Source: Lactiplantibacillus mudanjiangensis
GTDB lineage: Bacteria > Bacillota > Bacilli > Lactobacillales > Lactobacillaceae
Direction of reading: 5' to 3'
DNA length: 64,000 bases
Assembly: GCF_005405385.1 (NCBI RefSeq)
Contig: NZ_BJDY01000002.1
Coordinates: forward strand, 62,001-126,000
The translations under genes were made by a program, and so were the position numbers. The notes beneath the pieces are model-generated. The model saw only the letters and a list, made by a program, of their open reading frames with translations. It ran no database searches and was not told the DNA's origin. This document shows positions 53,976 through 61,773 of the stretch, piece after piece. The first letter of the stretch is position 1, and the number at the start of each line of letters is the position of its first letter.

Positions 53976-54250
53976 TGGTTAAGCATTATCGTTTAGTTTT
54001 TACGCGACTAGCACAAAAACAATTAAGAAAATTAGATAAATATCAGGCACGGTTAATCGTTGAGTGGTTATATGCTAATATTGACGGTACAGATGATCCT
54101 TATCAAAGTGGTAAAGGGTTGACTGCCAATCGCAGTGGCCAATGGCGTTATCGGATTGGCCAATATCGTGTCATTTGTGAAATTAACGATGAACAGTTGG
54201 TTATTACTGCCATTAATAGTGGGCATCGTCGTCGAATTTATGATGAATAA
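53975..54250 (+). CDS. RelE/ParE-family toxin
   Basis: 91 residues. Core features of the fold: FTRLAQKQLRKLDKYQARLI, then KGLTANRSGQWRYRIGQYRV, then ITAINSGHRRRIYDE with conserved basic and aromatic residues. Such proteins cut mRNA at the ribosome; ParE-type gyrase poisoning cannot be excluded. Follows the antitoxin with a TGATG junction. Confidence 0.9.
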   Translation: MVKHYRLVFTRLAQKQLRKLDKYQARLIVEWLYANIDGTDDPYQSGKGLTANRSGQWRYRIGQYRVICEINDEQLVITAINSGHRRRIYDE

Positions 54251-54298
54251 ACCAATATTTTTGATTGTATTTGATTTAATGACAATTTAGGCATACAA

Positions 54299-54330
54299 AT
54301 AGGGAGTCGCTCATGATGGCGACTCCCTAT
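54299..54330. terminator. Hairpin between convergent units
   Basis: Perfect ATAGGGAGTCGC / GCGACTCCCTAT with an 8-base loop; the T-tracts on both sides are weak. Confidence 0.7.
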
Positions 54331-54348
54331 TGCTGTATTAATGATAAA

Positions 54349-54957
54349 TTAAAATTTGCATGTTGAAACTAAAACCCATTCGCCATATTTGTACTTATAG
54401 GTATACATTTTAGTTTCAGTCATTTTGTCCCATTCGTGGTGAGTAGGGTAGACGTGTGAGCCGTAATCAAAGATAATTTTTGATGTTTGATTAGGTGAAT
54501 AGTCTGACAAGGTACAGTGTGTCTCCGTATCGTAGAAAGTATTGCCATTGCCTAAGTTTTTATTTTCAACGCGATAGCCGTGAAAACTCTTGTAAAGTGG
54601 TGTCTGGACCTTATAGATACCCATTTTGAACCAACTGGCATCGTTATATTTTTTGTTGACCATGTAGGTATAATGGCCACCATTGGTATTATACTTTCCT
54701 GATTGCAGTACCCAGCTGTAGTTAACGTCCCAATGGCTTAATTTATAGTGAGAGCCTGCTTTTACTTTATAGGTGGCAACTTTTTTGTCCCATGGCTTAT
54801 TACTAAGTTTATAAACAGTGACATCCTTTTTCAATGTTACCCAATGGCTTGTTTTCCAGTAGGATGCGAGTGCATGAGCTGGTTGTGGTTTTTGAAATGC
54901 AATAAATAATGACAGTGTTGTGATAATAATCGTTGCGAAGTTAATCATCTTTTTCAT
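54349..54957 (-). CDS. Small secreted protein
   Basis: 202 residues. Signal peptide MKKMINFATIIITTLSLFIA with cleavage near PQPAHA. The mature part is Tyr/Lys/Trp-rich (SYWKTSHWVTLKKDVTVYKL, then HYKLSHWDVNYSWVLQSGKY), a beta-rich pattern like lactobacillus SH3-type exoproteins but without clear repeats. Two Cys are in the last 60 residues. No function known. AGGGGA precedes the ATG. Confidence 0.8.
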   Translation of the reverse strand: MKKMINFATIIITTLSLFIAFQKPQPAHALASYWKTSHWVTLKKDVTVYKLSNKPWDKKVATYKVKAGSHYKLSHWDVNYSWVLQSGKYNTNGGHYTYMVNKKYNDASWFKMGIYKVQTPLYKSFHGYRVENKNLGNGNTFYDTETHCTLSDYSPNQTSKIIFDYGSHVYPTHHEWDKMTETKMYTYKYKYGEWVLVSTCKF

Positions 54958-55040
54958 TTAATAGATTCCCCTAAAATAGTTTGTTATATAACAATCCCCG
55001 TAACGTATTCCTTTTATATTAAAACGGCCTCCATTTATAG

Positions 55041-55100
55041 TGTCAATATTCATTATATCGATGATAAATTCAAGCGTCTATAATATTAGTAATATTGACA
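55041..55100 (-). promoter_or_regulatory. Promoter region with separated inverted repeat
   Basis: Perfect arms TGTCAATATT (55041-55050) and AATATTGACA (55091-55100) 40 bases apart. Read on the minus strand the first contains TTGACA, 17 bases from TTTAAT (55023-55018), the likely promoter of the secreted-protein gene. Confidence 0.45.
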
Positions 55101-55113
55101 TTAGCAATCACAA

Positions 55114-55155
55114 ACAAAAAAGCGAGCCCAGAAGGTTTCACTTCCAAGCTCGCTT
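55114..55155 (-). terminator. Terminator of pepD
   Basis: AAGCGAGC / GCTCGCTT with extended inner pairing (GGAAG/CTTCT) and T6 on the minus strand. Confidence 0.88.
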
Positions 55156-55161
55156 GATGAG

Positions 55162-56601
55162 TTAAAGATTCAAATCCGTATTATAGTTCAAGGGTGACAA
55201 ATCCGTACTAGTCGTAATCAATTCAGCGGTCAATTGTTGCATCGCCGTCAACGCAATCTCAGCGGCCTTAGCGTTAGCTTCAGTTAACGTGGTGGTCAAC
55301 TGGTCACCAGTCATCTTAGCCACGGCTGCATCGGTTTCAATCAAATGGTGTCCCAATTGAATGGCCAACTCTTTTTGCACATCGGCTAAGCGACCATGTA
55401 GTTGATGATAGTGGGCATCGACCAAAACGCCGACCAATTTAAAGATCCAGTAGGCCGATGTTGGATCGTACTTCTCAGTGGCAACTTGATAGGCGGCCGG
55501 GGTATCATCTACGTTGGCAAAGAAAGGCACGTAAACACTTTCGGCGGAAACGCCCATCGCTAACCAGTGAATCCCTTGTCGTCCGACGGGCATGTCTGGA
55601 CGAAGTTGCAAGACATGTGATTCTTGCGTCTTTGCCAAACTGATCGGTCGGTAACGATGCTTGTCAGCATCACTGCCACTGCCAACGGGATCAAATGGTG
55701 TGCCTTCATAATGGGATGCCAAGTAATGTTGAACTTCATCCACATGAATCAAACGGTTTGCACGTTGGATAAACGGCAAGTCGAATGATTCAGGATCTTG
55801 GTCGACTTCTGGCGTAAAGTAACGTTGGCCGTCCCAAACACGGGGTGTGTTGTAATGTTGATCGGATAGATCACGTGTGCCAAAGACATCTCGGAAATTA
55901 AAGCCGTTTGAGGTATCAGCTAAATCATGGTCCACGACAAAGTCCCGAATGCCACTGGCAAACAAGTAATTTTCGTGATCGGCGATGTCAATTTCTTGAA
56001 TCGCGAGTTGATTGGCAACAACGGCGTAAGCATCATCAGGAATCCGTTGTGCGACCCAGTAATGGCCGGCACCAGTTTCCATGTACCAAACTTCATCATC
56101 GTCGCTAAAAAGAATCCCATTCGTTTCGTAAGTCCCTTTAGTCTCAACGATCTGGCCTAACCGTTCAACGCCTTCACGGGCTGAACGAATGTAGGGGAGC
56201 ACGACAGTAACCATTGCTTCTTCACCGATCCCATCTTGTACATAAGGATCAGCGGCGAGGACCCGGGCGTTGCAATAAGCACTTTCAGTCGCACTCATGG
56301 CAACGCCATATTCGTTAATGCCATCTTCTTCAAACAGCCCATATTTGGCAGTCCATTCAGGGGTGGCGGTATATTTGGCGCGAATCTTAGGTAAAGTCAT
56401 GGTAAATGGGTGATCAGCGTCTGATGAAGTAAATAGTTGTGGTTCGTCGAATTCTTGATGCGGATGGACCACAAATTTCTTGGCCCACGCCGCTCGCGAA
56501 TCTTCATTACGACCAATCAGGGTCGAACCATCGGCCGTGGCGTTTTTACCGACTAAAATACTGGTACAAGCAGAGTAAGGATTAAATTGATGCGTGAGCA
56601 T
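55162..56601 (-). CDS. pepD: C69-family dipeptidase
   Basis: Cleaves broad-specificity dipeptides in the cytosol. ATG at 56601 chosen (AGAAGG 7-12 bases before), giving MLTHQFNPYSACTSILVGKN; the frame is open 9 codons further. 479 residues. The N-terminal-nucleophile-type Cys is Cys12, followed by GSTLIGRNED. Lactobacilli carry several PepD paralogues. Divergent from yitT, with a shared operator-like palindrome between. Confidence 0.93.
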   Translation of the reverse strand: MLTHQFNPYSACTSILVGKNATADGSTLIGRNEDSRAAWAKKFVVHPHQEFDEPQLFTSSDADHPFTMTLPKIRAKYTATPEWTAKYGLFEEDGINEYGVAMSATESAYCNARVLAADPYVQDGIGEEAMVTVVLPYIRSAREGVERLGQIVETKGTYETNGILFSDDDEVWYMETGAGHYWVAQRIPDDAYAVVANQLAIQEIDIADHENYLFASGIRDFVVDHDLADTSNGFNFRDVFGTRDLSDQHYNTPRVWDGQRYFTPEVDQDPESFDLPFIQRANRLIHVDEVQHYLASHYEGTPFDPVGSGSDADKHRYRPISLAKTQESHVLQLRPDMPVGRQGIHWLAMGVSAESVYVPFFANVDDTPAAYQVATEKYDPTSAYWIFKLVGVLVDAHYHQLHGRLADVQKELAIQLGHHLIETDAAVAKMTGDQLTTTLTEANAKAAEIALTAMQQLTAELITTSTDLSPLNYNTDLNL

Positions 56602-56654
56602 AGGGTGCCTTCTTTCTATAAAAATCACTTTCTTGCTTTAATTTTAGCATTTTG

Positions 56655-56671
56655 TCACCTAAAAAAGGTGA
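56655..56671. promoter_or_regulatory. Palindrome in the divergent pepD/yitT promoter region
   Basis: TCACCT-AAAAA-AGGTGA, between a plus-strand TATAAT (56680-56685) and a minus-strand TAAAAT (56646-56641). Possible shared operator. Confidence 0.5.
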
Positions 56672-56716
56672 TTTTCGCTTATAATAATAGCATTCTGACT
56701 ATATGGAGGTCGCAAA

Positions 56717-57607
56717 ATGCATCTTTCAAATCCGCGCCTTATTTTTTTGTGGCAATTATTAATTATGTTATTATCCGCGGTCATTTCGGCAGTTGCTTTA
56801 AATGAATTCTTGATTCCGGCGAATACGTTTAGTGGTGGAGTTAATGGGATTGCTCAGCTGCTTTATACCGCGGGGAAACCGTTGGGCTTATCGATTAATA
56901 CCGGTTATTATATTTTGCTATTCAATATTCCGATTGCGTTACTCGGCTGGTTTAAACTCGGTCATTGGTTTACCATCATGAGTTTTATCACAGCGTTTTT
57001 AACGTCATTTGCGATGGTTGTCATTCCGGTCGTCAATGTGGCGCATAACCCATTATTAGGGGCGTTATTTGGCGGAATTTTAACCGGGGTTGGTATCGGG
57101 ATTACTATGCGGTACGGCTTTTCAACGGGTGGCTTTGATATTATTGTCTTGGTACTAGAACGGATGACTGGTCGTACGGTGGGCAGTTGGATGTTTTTAA
57201 TCAACTTTATTATTATTGCGATGTCTGGGTTGTTATTTAGCTGGGAAAACGCCTTGTTTACGATTATTTCCATCTACGCGTCGACACGGATGATTGATGT
57301 CATTCATACACGTCATCAAAAACTCACGGCAATTATTGTGACATCCCAAGCCGAATTCGTGGCTAAAGCGATTCAACAAGCAATTTTGCGAGGTGTGACG
57401 GTTATTCCGTCACACGGTGCCTATTCTGGGCAAGCTAACTCCACGTTGATGGTCGTTTTGAGTCGTTACGAGTTGTATACGTTACAAACCACGGTAAATC
57501 AAACGGATGAACACGCGTTTATTAATATTTTAAATACAGTTGATACATCAGGCTTATTTATGAATGAGCAGGAACAGGATCAACAGCGACAAAAGTTACG
57601 GGGATAA
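56717..57607 (+). CDS. YitT-family membrane protein
   Basis: 296 residues: five to six predicted membrane helices in 1-200 (DUF161 type, with the FLIPANTFSGGVNGIAQLL loop), then a C-terminal DUF2179 domain (about 205-285) with RGVTVIPSHGAYSG. Family function is unsettled. TGGAGG stands before the ATG. The next gene follows after 22 bases. Confidence 0.93.
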   Translation: MHLSNPRLIFLWQLLIMLLSAVISAVALNEFLIPANTFSGGVNGIAQLLYTAGKPLGLSINTGYYILLFNIPIALLGWFKLGHWFTIMSFITAFLTSFAMVVIPVVNVAHNPLLGALFGGILTGVGIGITMRYGFSTGGFDIIVLVLERMTGRTVGSWMFLINFIIIAMSGLLFSWENALFTIISIYASTRMIDVIHTRHQKLTAIIVTSQAEFVAKAIQQAILRGVTVIPSHGAYSGQANSTLMVVLSRYELYTLQTTVNQTDEHAFINILNTVDTSGLFMNEQEQDQQRQKLRG

Positions 57608-57629
57608 TAACTTAAAAGGGGAACAGATA

Positions 57630-58055
57630 ATGAAAAAAGTGGGACAGCAATTATTAGCAGCAAGTTTAGTTTTAGTAGGGGGCATCGCTTGGGGACAGCA
57701 GGCCGTTCAAGCACGTACAAGTTATACATCGCCAAAGTCTTTCCGGCATACTTGGTATCACTATGTTGGACATGGTAAGTATGACAAAATGACATTTAGT
57801 AAACATGCCTATAGTTCCGATGAGTATGCTGGTGGCGAACATTATCACGAGCATCGCAAGTTTAAGTTATTTGGGCCAAGTAAAAGCGGCTACTGGAGTT
57901 TGTATGGGATTGATCAGACCGCTGGGGCCGGTAATAACTTTAAAGTGACGACTAGAACGTTTGGTGGTAAACGACATGCCATTTTGAATAATTATTATGG
58001 CTACTATACGTCAGATATTACCCACTACTATCGCTTCAAGACGCATCACCAATAA
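57630..58055 (+). CDS. Small secreted protein downstream of yitT
   Basis: Start at the ATG at 57630. 141 residues: signal peptide MKKVGQQLLAASLVLVGGIA then WGQQAVQA; mature part rich in Tyr, His and Gly (HTWYHYVGHGKYDKMTF, EYAGGEHYHEHRKF). No function known; probably co-transcribed with yitT. Confidence 0.78.
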   Translation: MKKVGQQLLAASLVLVGGIAWGQQAVQARTSYTSPKSFRHTWYHYVGHGKYDKMTFSKHAYSSDEYAGGEHYHEHRKFKLFGPSKSGYWSLYGIDQTAGAGNNFKVTTRTFGGKRHAILNNYYGYYTSDITHYYRFKTHHQ

Positions 58056-58088
58056 ACCGATTTCATTCACAATCGTAAGCACAAGTAG

Positions 58089-58117
58089 TTGTCGAATTAG
58101 ATAAATTAAGGTATCAT
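58089..58117 (+). promoter_or_regulatory. Promoter of the tautomerase gene
   Basis: TTGTCG at 58089-58094, 17 bases, TATCAT at 58112-58117. Confidence 0.6.
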
Positions 58118-58155
58118 TAGATTCTACGAAGATAAACTAGACAGGAGTGACAACG

Positions 58156-58350
58156 ATGCCAATCGTACACATTGAATTAATCGAAGGCCGTTCACAAGCC
58201 CAATTAAAGGACTTAGTTAAAGACGTGACTGACGCCGTTAGCAAAAATACCGGTGCGCCAGCAGAACATATTCACGTGATTTTAAGTGAAATGCAAAAAA
58301 ACCGTTACAGTGTTGGCGGTGTGTTAAAGAGCGACGAAGAAGCTAAGTAA
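58156..58350 (+). CDS. 4-oxalocrotonate tautomerase family protein
   Basis: The ATG at 58156 is chosen because the family needs Pro as residue 2 (catalytic Pro1 after Met removal): [20 protein letters not shown]. 64 residues. AGGAG is 9 bases upstream. Substrate unknown. Own promoter and terminator. Confidence 0.92.
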   Translation: MPIVHIELIEGRSQAQLKDLVKDVTDAVSKNTGAPAEHIHVILSEMQKNRYSVGGVLKSDEEAK

Positions 58351-58365
58351 TTAGTAATCGTTGTG

Positions 58366-58395
58366 AACCGGCCGTTATTGTGGCCGGTTTTTTTG
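58366..58395 (+). terminator. Terminator after the tautomerase gene
   Basis: AACCGGCC / GGCCGGTT, 8-base loop, T7. Confidence 0.92.
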
Positions 58396-58432
58396 CAAGA
58401 TGGCACGTTGTCAAAAAAAGTGAGGTTAGATT

Positions 58433-59758
58433 GTGAACGAACAACTTACAGCGGCTGATTTAAATGCCCAACATCATCTCACCGTGGGTGGGGTCGATAC
58501 GTTGGCGTTAGCCCAAAAATATCAAACACCATTATATGTCTATGATACTGGTGCGATTCGGCAAGAAATTCACGCGTTTAAGGCGGTTTTCGAGGCCAAT
58601 GACGTTAATTATCAAATTAGTTATGCCAGCAAAGCTTTTGCGGCAGTCGCGATGTATCAATTGGCCGCCCAAGAAGGCATTCATTGCGATGTCGTGTCTG
58701 GCGGGGAAATGTATACCGCAAAACAGGCTGGCTTTCCAATGGAAAAGTTGTCCTTTCATGGGAACAACAAATCATTAGCTGAATTAACCGAGGCGCTTGA
58801 TTATGGCGTGGGCTGTATCATGGTGGATAATTTTTATGAACTACAGCAATTAGCCAACTTGACGGCCCAACGGGAACAACACGTGACGGTCATGTTACGA
58901 ATTGCCCCCGGAATTTCAGCGCATACCCATGATTACATCTCAACCGGACAAGAAGACTCCAAGTTTGGTTTTGATTTGAATAGTGGTCAAGCCGATGAAG
59001 CTGTCAAATTAGCACAAGCGGCACCTTATTTAGATTTAGTCGGCATTCATTGCCATATTGGCTCACAGATTTTTGAACTCGATGGATTTAAAATGATCGT
59101 GGATAAGCTAGTGACGTTATTTGCCCGTTGGCAGACGGAACTTGATTTTTATCCAAAAATCATCAATGTTGGTGGCGGCTTTGGCGTGAAGTATACGTCT
59201 GAAGATCAACCGTTATTACCGACTGAATTTGTCGATGCGATTGTTAAAGAAACCATTGCGCAGACGCAAGCTCATCACGTGCCAATGCTTGAGATTTGGA
59301 TTGAACCGGGGCGCTCATTAGTGGCGACTGCTGGGATGACGCTCTATACCTTAGGGGCCTCCAAAGATATTCCGGGTATTCGGAAATATTTAGCGGTTGA
59401 CGGTGGGATGGGTGATAACATTCGTCCGGCACTATATGAAGCTAAGTATGAAGCGGTACTCGCTAAAGATCCCTCGCAACCAAGTGATGAAGTGGTCTCC
59501 ATTGCCGGAAAATACTGTGAATCCGGAGATATGCTGATTTGGGATCAAGCCTTGCCAGCAACCCAACCAGGTGATGTGTTGGCGGTGTTGGATACGGGAG
59601 CCTATGGGTATTCGATGGCGAATAATTATAACCGTAATCCGCGGCCAGCAGTCGTTTTTTGCGAAAATGGTCACGATCAATTAGTTGTCCAACGTGAAAC
59701 CTTTGCCGATTTAACGCGGTTAGATGTGCCATTAACGGCGACTGAACCAATTAAATAA
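58433..59758 (+). CDS. lysA: Diaminopimelate decarboxylase
   Basis: Final step to L-lysine. 441 residues from a GTG. PLP Lys in SYASKAFAAVAMYQLA; GIHCHIGSQIFE, NVGGGFGVKY, EPGRSLVATAGM and CESGD motifs. Monocistronic; its stop codon lies inside the direct repeat that flanks repeat copy D. Confidence 0.96.
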   Translation: MNEQLTAADLNAQHHLTVGGVDTLALAQKYQTPLYVYDTGAIRQEIHAFKAVFEANDVNYQISYASKAFAAVAMYQLAAQEGIHCDVVSGGEMYTAKQAGFPMEKLSFHGNNKSLAELTEALDYGVGCIMVDNFYELQQLANLTAQREQHVTVMLRIAPGISAHTHDYISTGQEDSKFGFDLNSGQADEAVKLAQAAPYLDLVGIHCHIGSQIFELDGFKMIVDKLVTLFARWQTELDFYPKIINVGGGFGVKYTSEDQPLLPTEFVDAIVKETIAQTQAHHVPMLEIWIEPGRSLVATAGMTLYTLGASKDIPGIRKYLAVDGGMGDNIRPALYEAKYEAVLAKDPSQPSDEVVSIAGKYCESGDMLIWDQALPATQPGDVLAVLDTGAYGYSMANNYNRNPRPAVVFCENGHDQLVVQRETFADLTRLDVPLTATEPIK

Positions 59759-59765
59759 ACGTTAA

Positions 59766-60284
59766 GGTCAAGATTGAAAGATCATTATGGTGATAAAAAA
59801 CATATCATTACTGGCTTGAGCTGTGCTAAATTGGTCACCTACGCCAACCAGCGATTCTGCCGGCTGTGGGGACCGGTTCCAGCCAAAAAGCGGGCTTCCA
59901 CCTCGCTTTTAAGCCTAGCCTAAACCGCTAGTCTCAAAAGTCGTCCATATCGTAAAGTCCGGGGAAAACACCCAGACTAACGATATTTTCACGGCCGGCG
60001 CCATCACTGGCTGACTCCGGTTAGTTCGCTATGTCAATTTGGTAATCACTAATATAATCAAGAGTGAGTTCAGCCGTGGAAGGCTTTTAGCGATTTATCG
60101 CTTAGAGCCTGGCGCTTTTGAAACGCGAGTTGGGCGGCTCAAAACGACGGTTCAGACCGCTTTTTGGCTGGAACGGTCTGCCCACAGTGTTCCGGCTCAG
60201 GGTGGGCGAACGACAAGTGACAAGTATGACTAGTTTTGATCGGTGAAGACTTGCCATATCGGCGAAAAAGTAATAGTCAACTTT
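59766..60284 (+). mobile_element. Long structured intergenic repeat element, copy D (two-arm)
   Basis: About 519 non-coding bases with inverted arms (cores 59865-59899 and 60155-60186, near-identical over about 30 bases when one is reverse-complemented) and the common palindrome. Perfect 10-base direct repeats TAAACGTTAA flank it at 59756-59765 and 60285-60294; the left one includes the lysA stop. A 64-codon frame inside (60039-60233) has no ribosome site and is not conserved in the other copies. Confidence 0.87.
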
Positions 60285-60298
60285 TAAACGTTAAAATA

Positions 60299-60337
60299 AA
60301 GGACGCTCCACTGGTTAATAGCCAATGGAGCGTCCTT
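60299..60337. terminator. Bidirectional hairpin
   Basis: AAGGACGCTCCACTGG / CCAATGGAGCGTCCTT; serves the minus-strand ABM gene. Confidence 0.85.
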
Positions 60338-60340
60338 CTT

Positions 60341-60649
60341 TTATTGTGGTTGATATTCTGTCACGATTTCTGAGTTTGAGACTGGGAATAAAAGCGTCTT
60401 TTGAGCCATGAAGGTCTGCATATAATCACTAGCACCATGTTTTTTAACTGCGTCGATCGAGTGCCACTGTTCAATGAGCGTGAATTGTAACTGGTTGTTC
60501 GTATCTTGTAGGACACGAAATTCGTCACAGTCAGGATTGGCGCGGGTTGGTTTAATTAAGTCAGCTAGAACTTTGGTAGCGGCCGTTAAATGGTCGGTAG
60601 TTGTTTGTAAGCGAACAACGACGGTTAGTGATTGAGTTGATTGTGTCAT
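60341..60649 (-). CDS. Antibiotic biosynthesis monooxygenase (ABM)-domain protein
   Basis: 102 residues, one ferredoxin-like ABM domain (TVVVRLQTTTDHLTAATKVL ... FTLIEQWHSIDAVKKHGASD). YgiN/LsrG-type members act as quinol monooxygenases or isomerases; the substrate cannot be told. Behind a strong promoter with several palindromic sites, so probably induced by a small molecule. Confidence 0.9.
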   Translation of the reverse strand: MTQSTQSLTVVVRLQTTTDHLTAATKVLADLIKPTRANPDCDEFRVLQDTNNQLQFTLIEQWHSIDAVKKHGASDYMQTFMAQKTLLFPVSNSEIVTEYQPQ

Positions 60650-60671
60650 AATGAAGCCTCGTTTTTTGTAA

Positions 60672-60736
60672 TTTAGTTAGTTTTCTAATAAAAAAGCTAA
60701 CTAAATCAATATAACTAAATAGTTAGCTTTTGTCAA
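60672..60736 (-). promoter_or_regulatory. Operator-loaded promoter of the ABM gene
   Basis: Minus strand: TTGACA (60736-60731), exactly 17 bases, TATATT (60713-60708). The perfect palindrome TAACTAAATAGTTA (60712-60725) fills the spacer. A second pair of inverted half-sites, CTAACTAAAT (60697-60706) and TTTAGTTAG (60672-60680), lies downstream, and AACTAACC (60741-60748) upstream. No matching regulator gene is adjacent. Confidence 0.72.
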
Positions 60737-60784
60737 TAAAAACTAACCATTTTTAAGCGATGTCAGTTGAAAAGGGCTTACTAA

Positions 60785-60856
60785 AAAAACACTTGCAATA
60801 ATTTAGCGACGTTAACAGCATCGGGCTGTTATTGTCCTAAGTATTACAAGTGTTTT
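60785..60856 (-). terminator. Terminator of the GntR gene
   Basis: Long-loop hairpin with AAAACACTTG / CAAGTGTTTT arms and T7 on the minus strand. Confidence 0.75.
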
Positions 60857-60859
60857 CGT

Positions 60860-61576
60860 TTACCAGATGTCATTACGATGAACATCTAAGACAAATTTTG
60901 AGTGATCTTCCACAAAGCGTGATGTTGAGTATTCAAATGCGCTACCCTTTTGATCATAAGCGATTTGTTCGATGACCAATAGTGGGGTGCCAGGTTTAAC
61001 GGCTAATGCTGAGCCACTCTCGCTATCGGCGCCTTCTGCGTAGACCACTCGACGGGCATCTGTCATAAAGACGTTTTTTTCACCGAGATGATCATAAATG
61101 GAGCCAGCTAGGATTTCTTCGTCTAATGGCAGAATACGCGTTGGCATAATCGTATGTTCATAACTATAATTCTTGCCATTGCGGTAGCGGGCGCGCTTGA
61201 TTTCATAGACGGGTTCATTAGCCTCGATGCGTAAGTTTTTTTGTTCGGTCTCGTTAGGGAGACGCGCACCGAAAAATAGGACCTTACTGGTGATGGCTTG
61301 ATCGCGATGTGTGTAAGTTGTCCCGATCGGCAAGTCCAATGGTAGTAATTCGCCGAGATGATCAGCCATCTGTGAACGGACAATCGTACCAGAACCTTGT
61401 TGGCTGTGAATCAGGCCTTCGTCACTGAGCATTTTGAGCGATTTTCGCAGTGTTAGTCGGCTTACTTTATACTTGTCTGCTAATGCTTCTTGCGTGGGCA
61501 TCGGTGTTCCTGCACGATAATGATTCCGTAAAATATCTCGTTTAATATCTGAATAAATTTCTTTGTATCTATACAA
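60860..61576 (-). CDS. GntR-family regulator with UTRA domain
   Basis: 238 residues from a TTG at 61576 (AGAGGTG before it). Winged helix 1-65 (MPTQEALADKYKVSRLTLRK), UTRA effector domain about 90-235, the HutC subfamily that usually senses a phosphorylated sugar. Divergent from the PTS EIIC gene it probably controls. Its own start codon lies inside a TTTGTAT-CT-ATACAAA palindrome, so it likely represses itself. Confidence 0.92.
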   Translation of the reverse strand: MYRYKEIYSDIKRDILRNHYRAGTPMPTQEALADKYKVSRLTLRKSLKMLSDEGLIHSQQGSGTIVRSQMADHLGELLPLDLPIGTTYTHRDQAITSKVLFFGARLPNETEQKNLRIEANEPVYEIKRARYRNGKNYSYEHTIMPTRILPLDEEILAGSIYDHLGEKNVFMTDARRVVYAEGADSESGSALAVKPGTPLLVIEQIAYDQKGSAFEYSTSRFVEDHSKFVLDVHRNDIW

Positions 61577-61577
61577 A
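61562..61577. promoter_or_regulatory. GntR operator overlapping the regulator's start codon
   Basis: Perfect arms TTTGTAT / ATACAAA. Two related sites stand in the intergenic region: TGTATACA (61634-61641, itself a perfect palindrome) and AATTTGTATAG (61663-61673). Confidence 0.65.
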
Positions 61578-61692
61578 TTTTTTCACCTCTATACCGTGTT
61601 CTTATAATAATATTTTAACATATATTTTTAATATGTATACAAATTAGGGCGCTAATTCCAATAATTTGTATAGCCAAATACATAAAATTCTC

Positions 61693-61746
61693 TTTACAAA
61701 TGTCGACAACTTGCTATAATTGGCCTTGTTAGAAAGCGTTTTCTAA
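61693..61746 (+). promoter_or_regulatory. Promoter and cre site of the PTS/mannosidase operon
   Basis: TTTACA (61693-61698), 16 bases, TATAAT (61715-61720) with TGC extension. Directly behind the start point lies TTAGAAAGCGTTTTCTAA (61729-61746), a near-palindromic catabolite-responsive element for CcpA; bound there it would block elongation. Confidence 0.78.
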
Positions 61747-61773
61747 AAATAAATCTTTTTAAGGAGCATCAAA

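Noticed and set aside
60039-60233. 64-codon frame within repeat copy D
   Set aside because: Not preserved in copies A-C and without a Shine-Dalgarno; the element appears non-coding.
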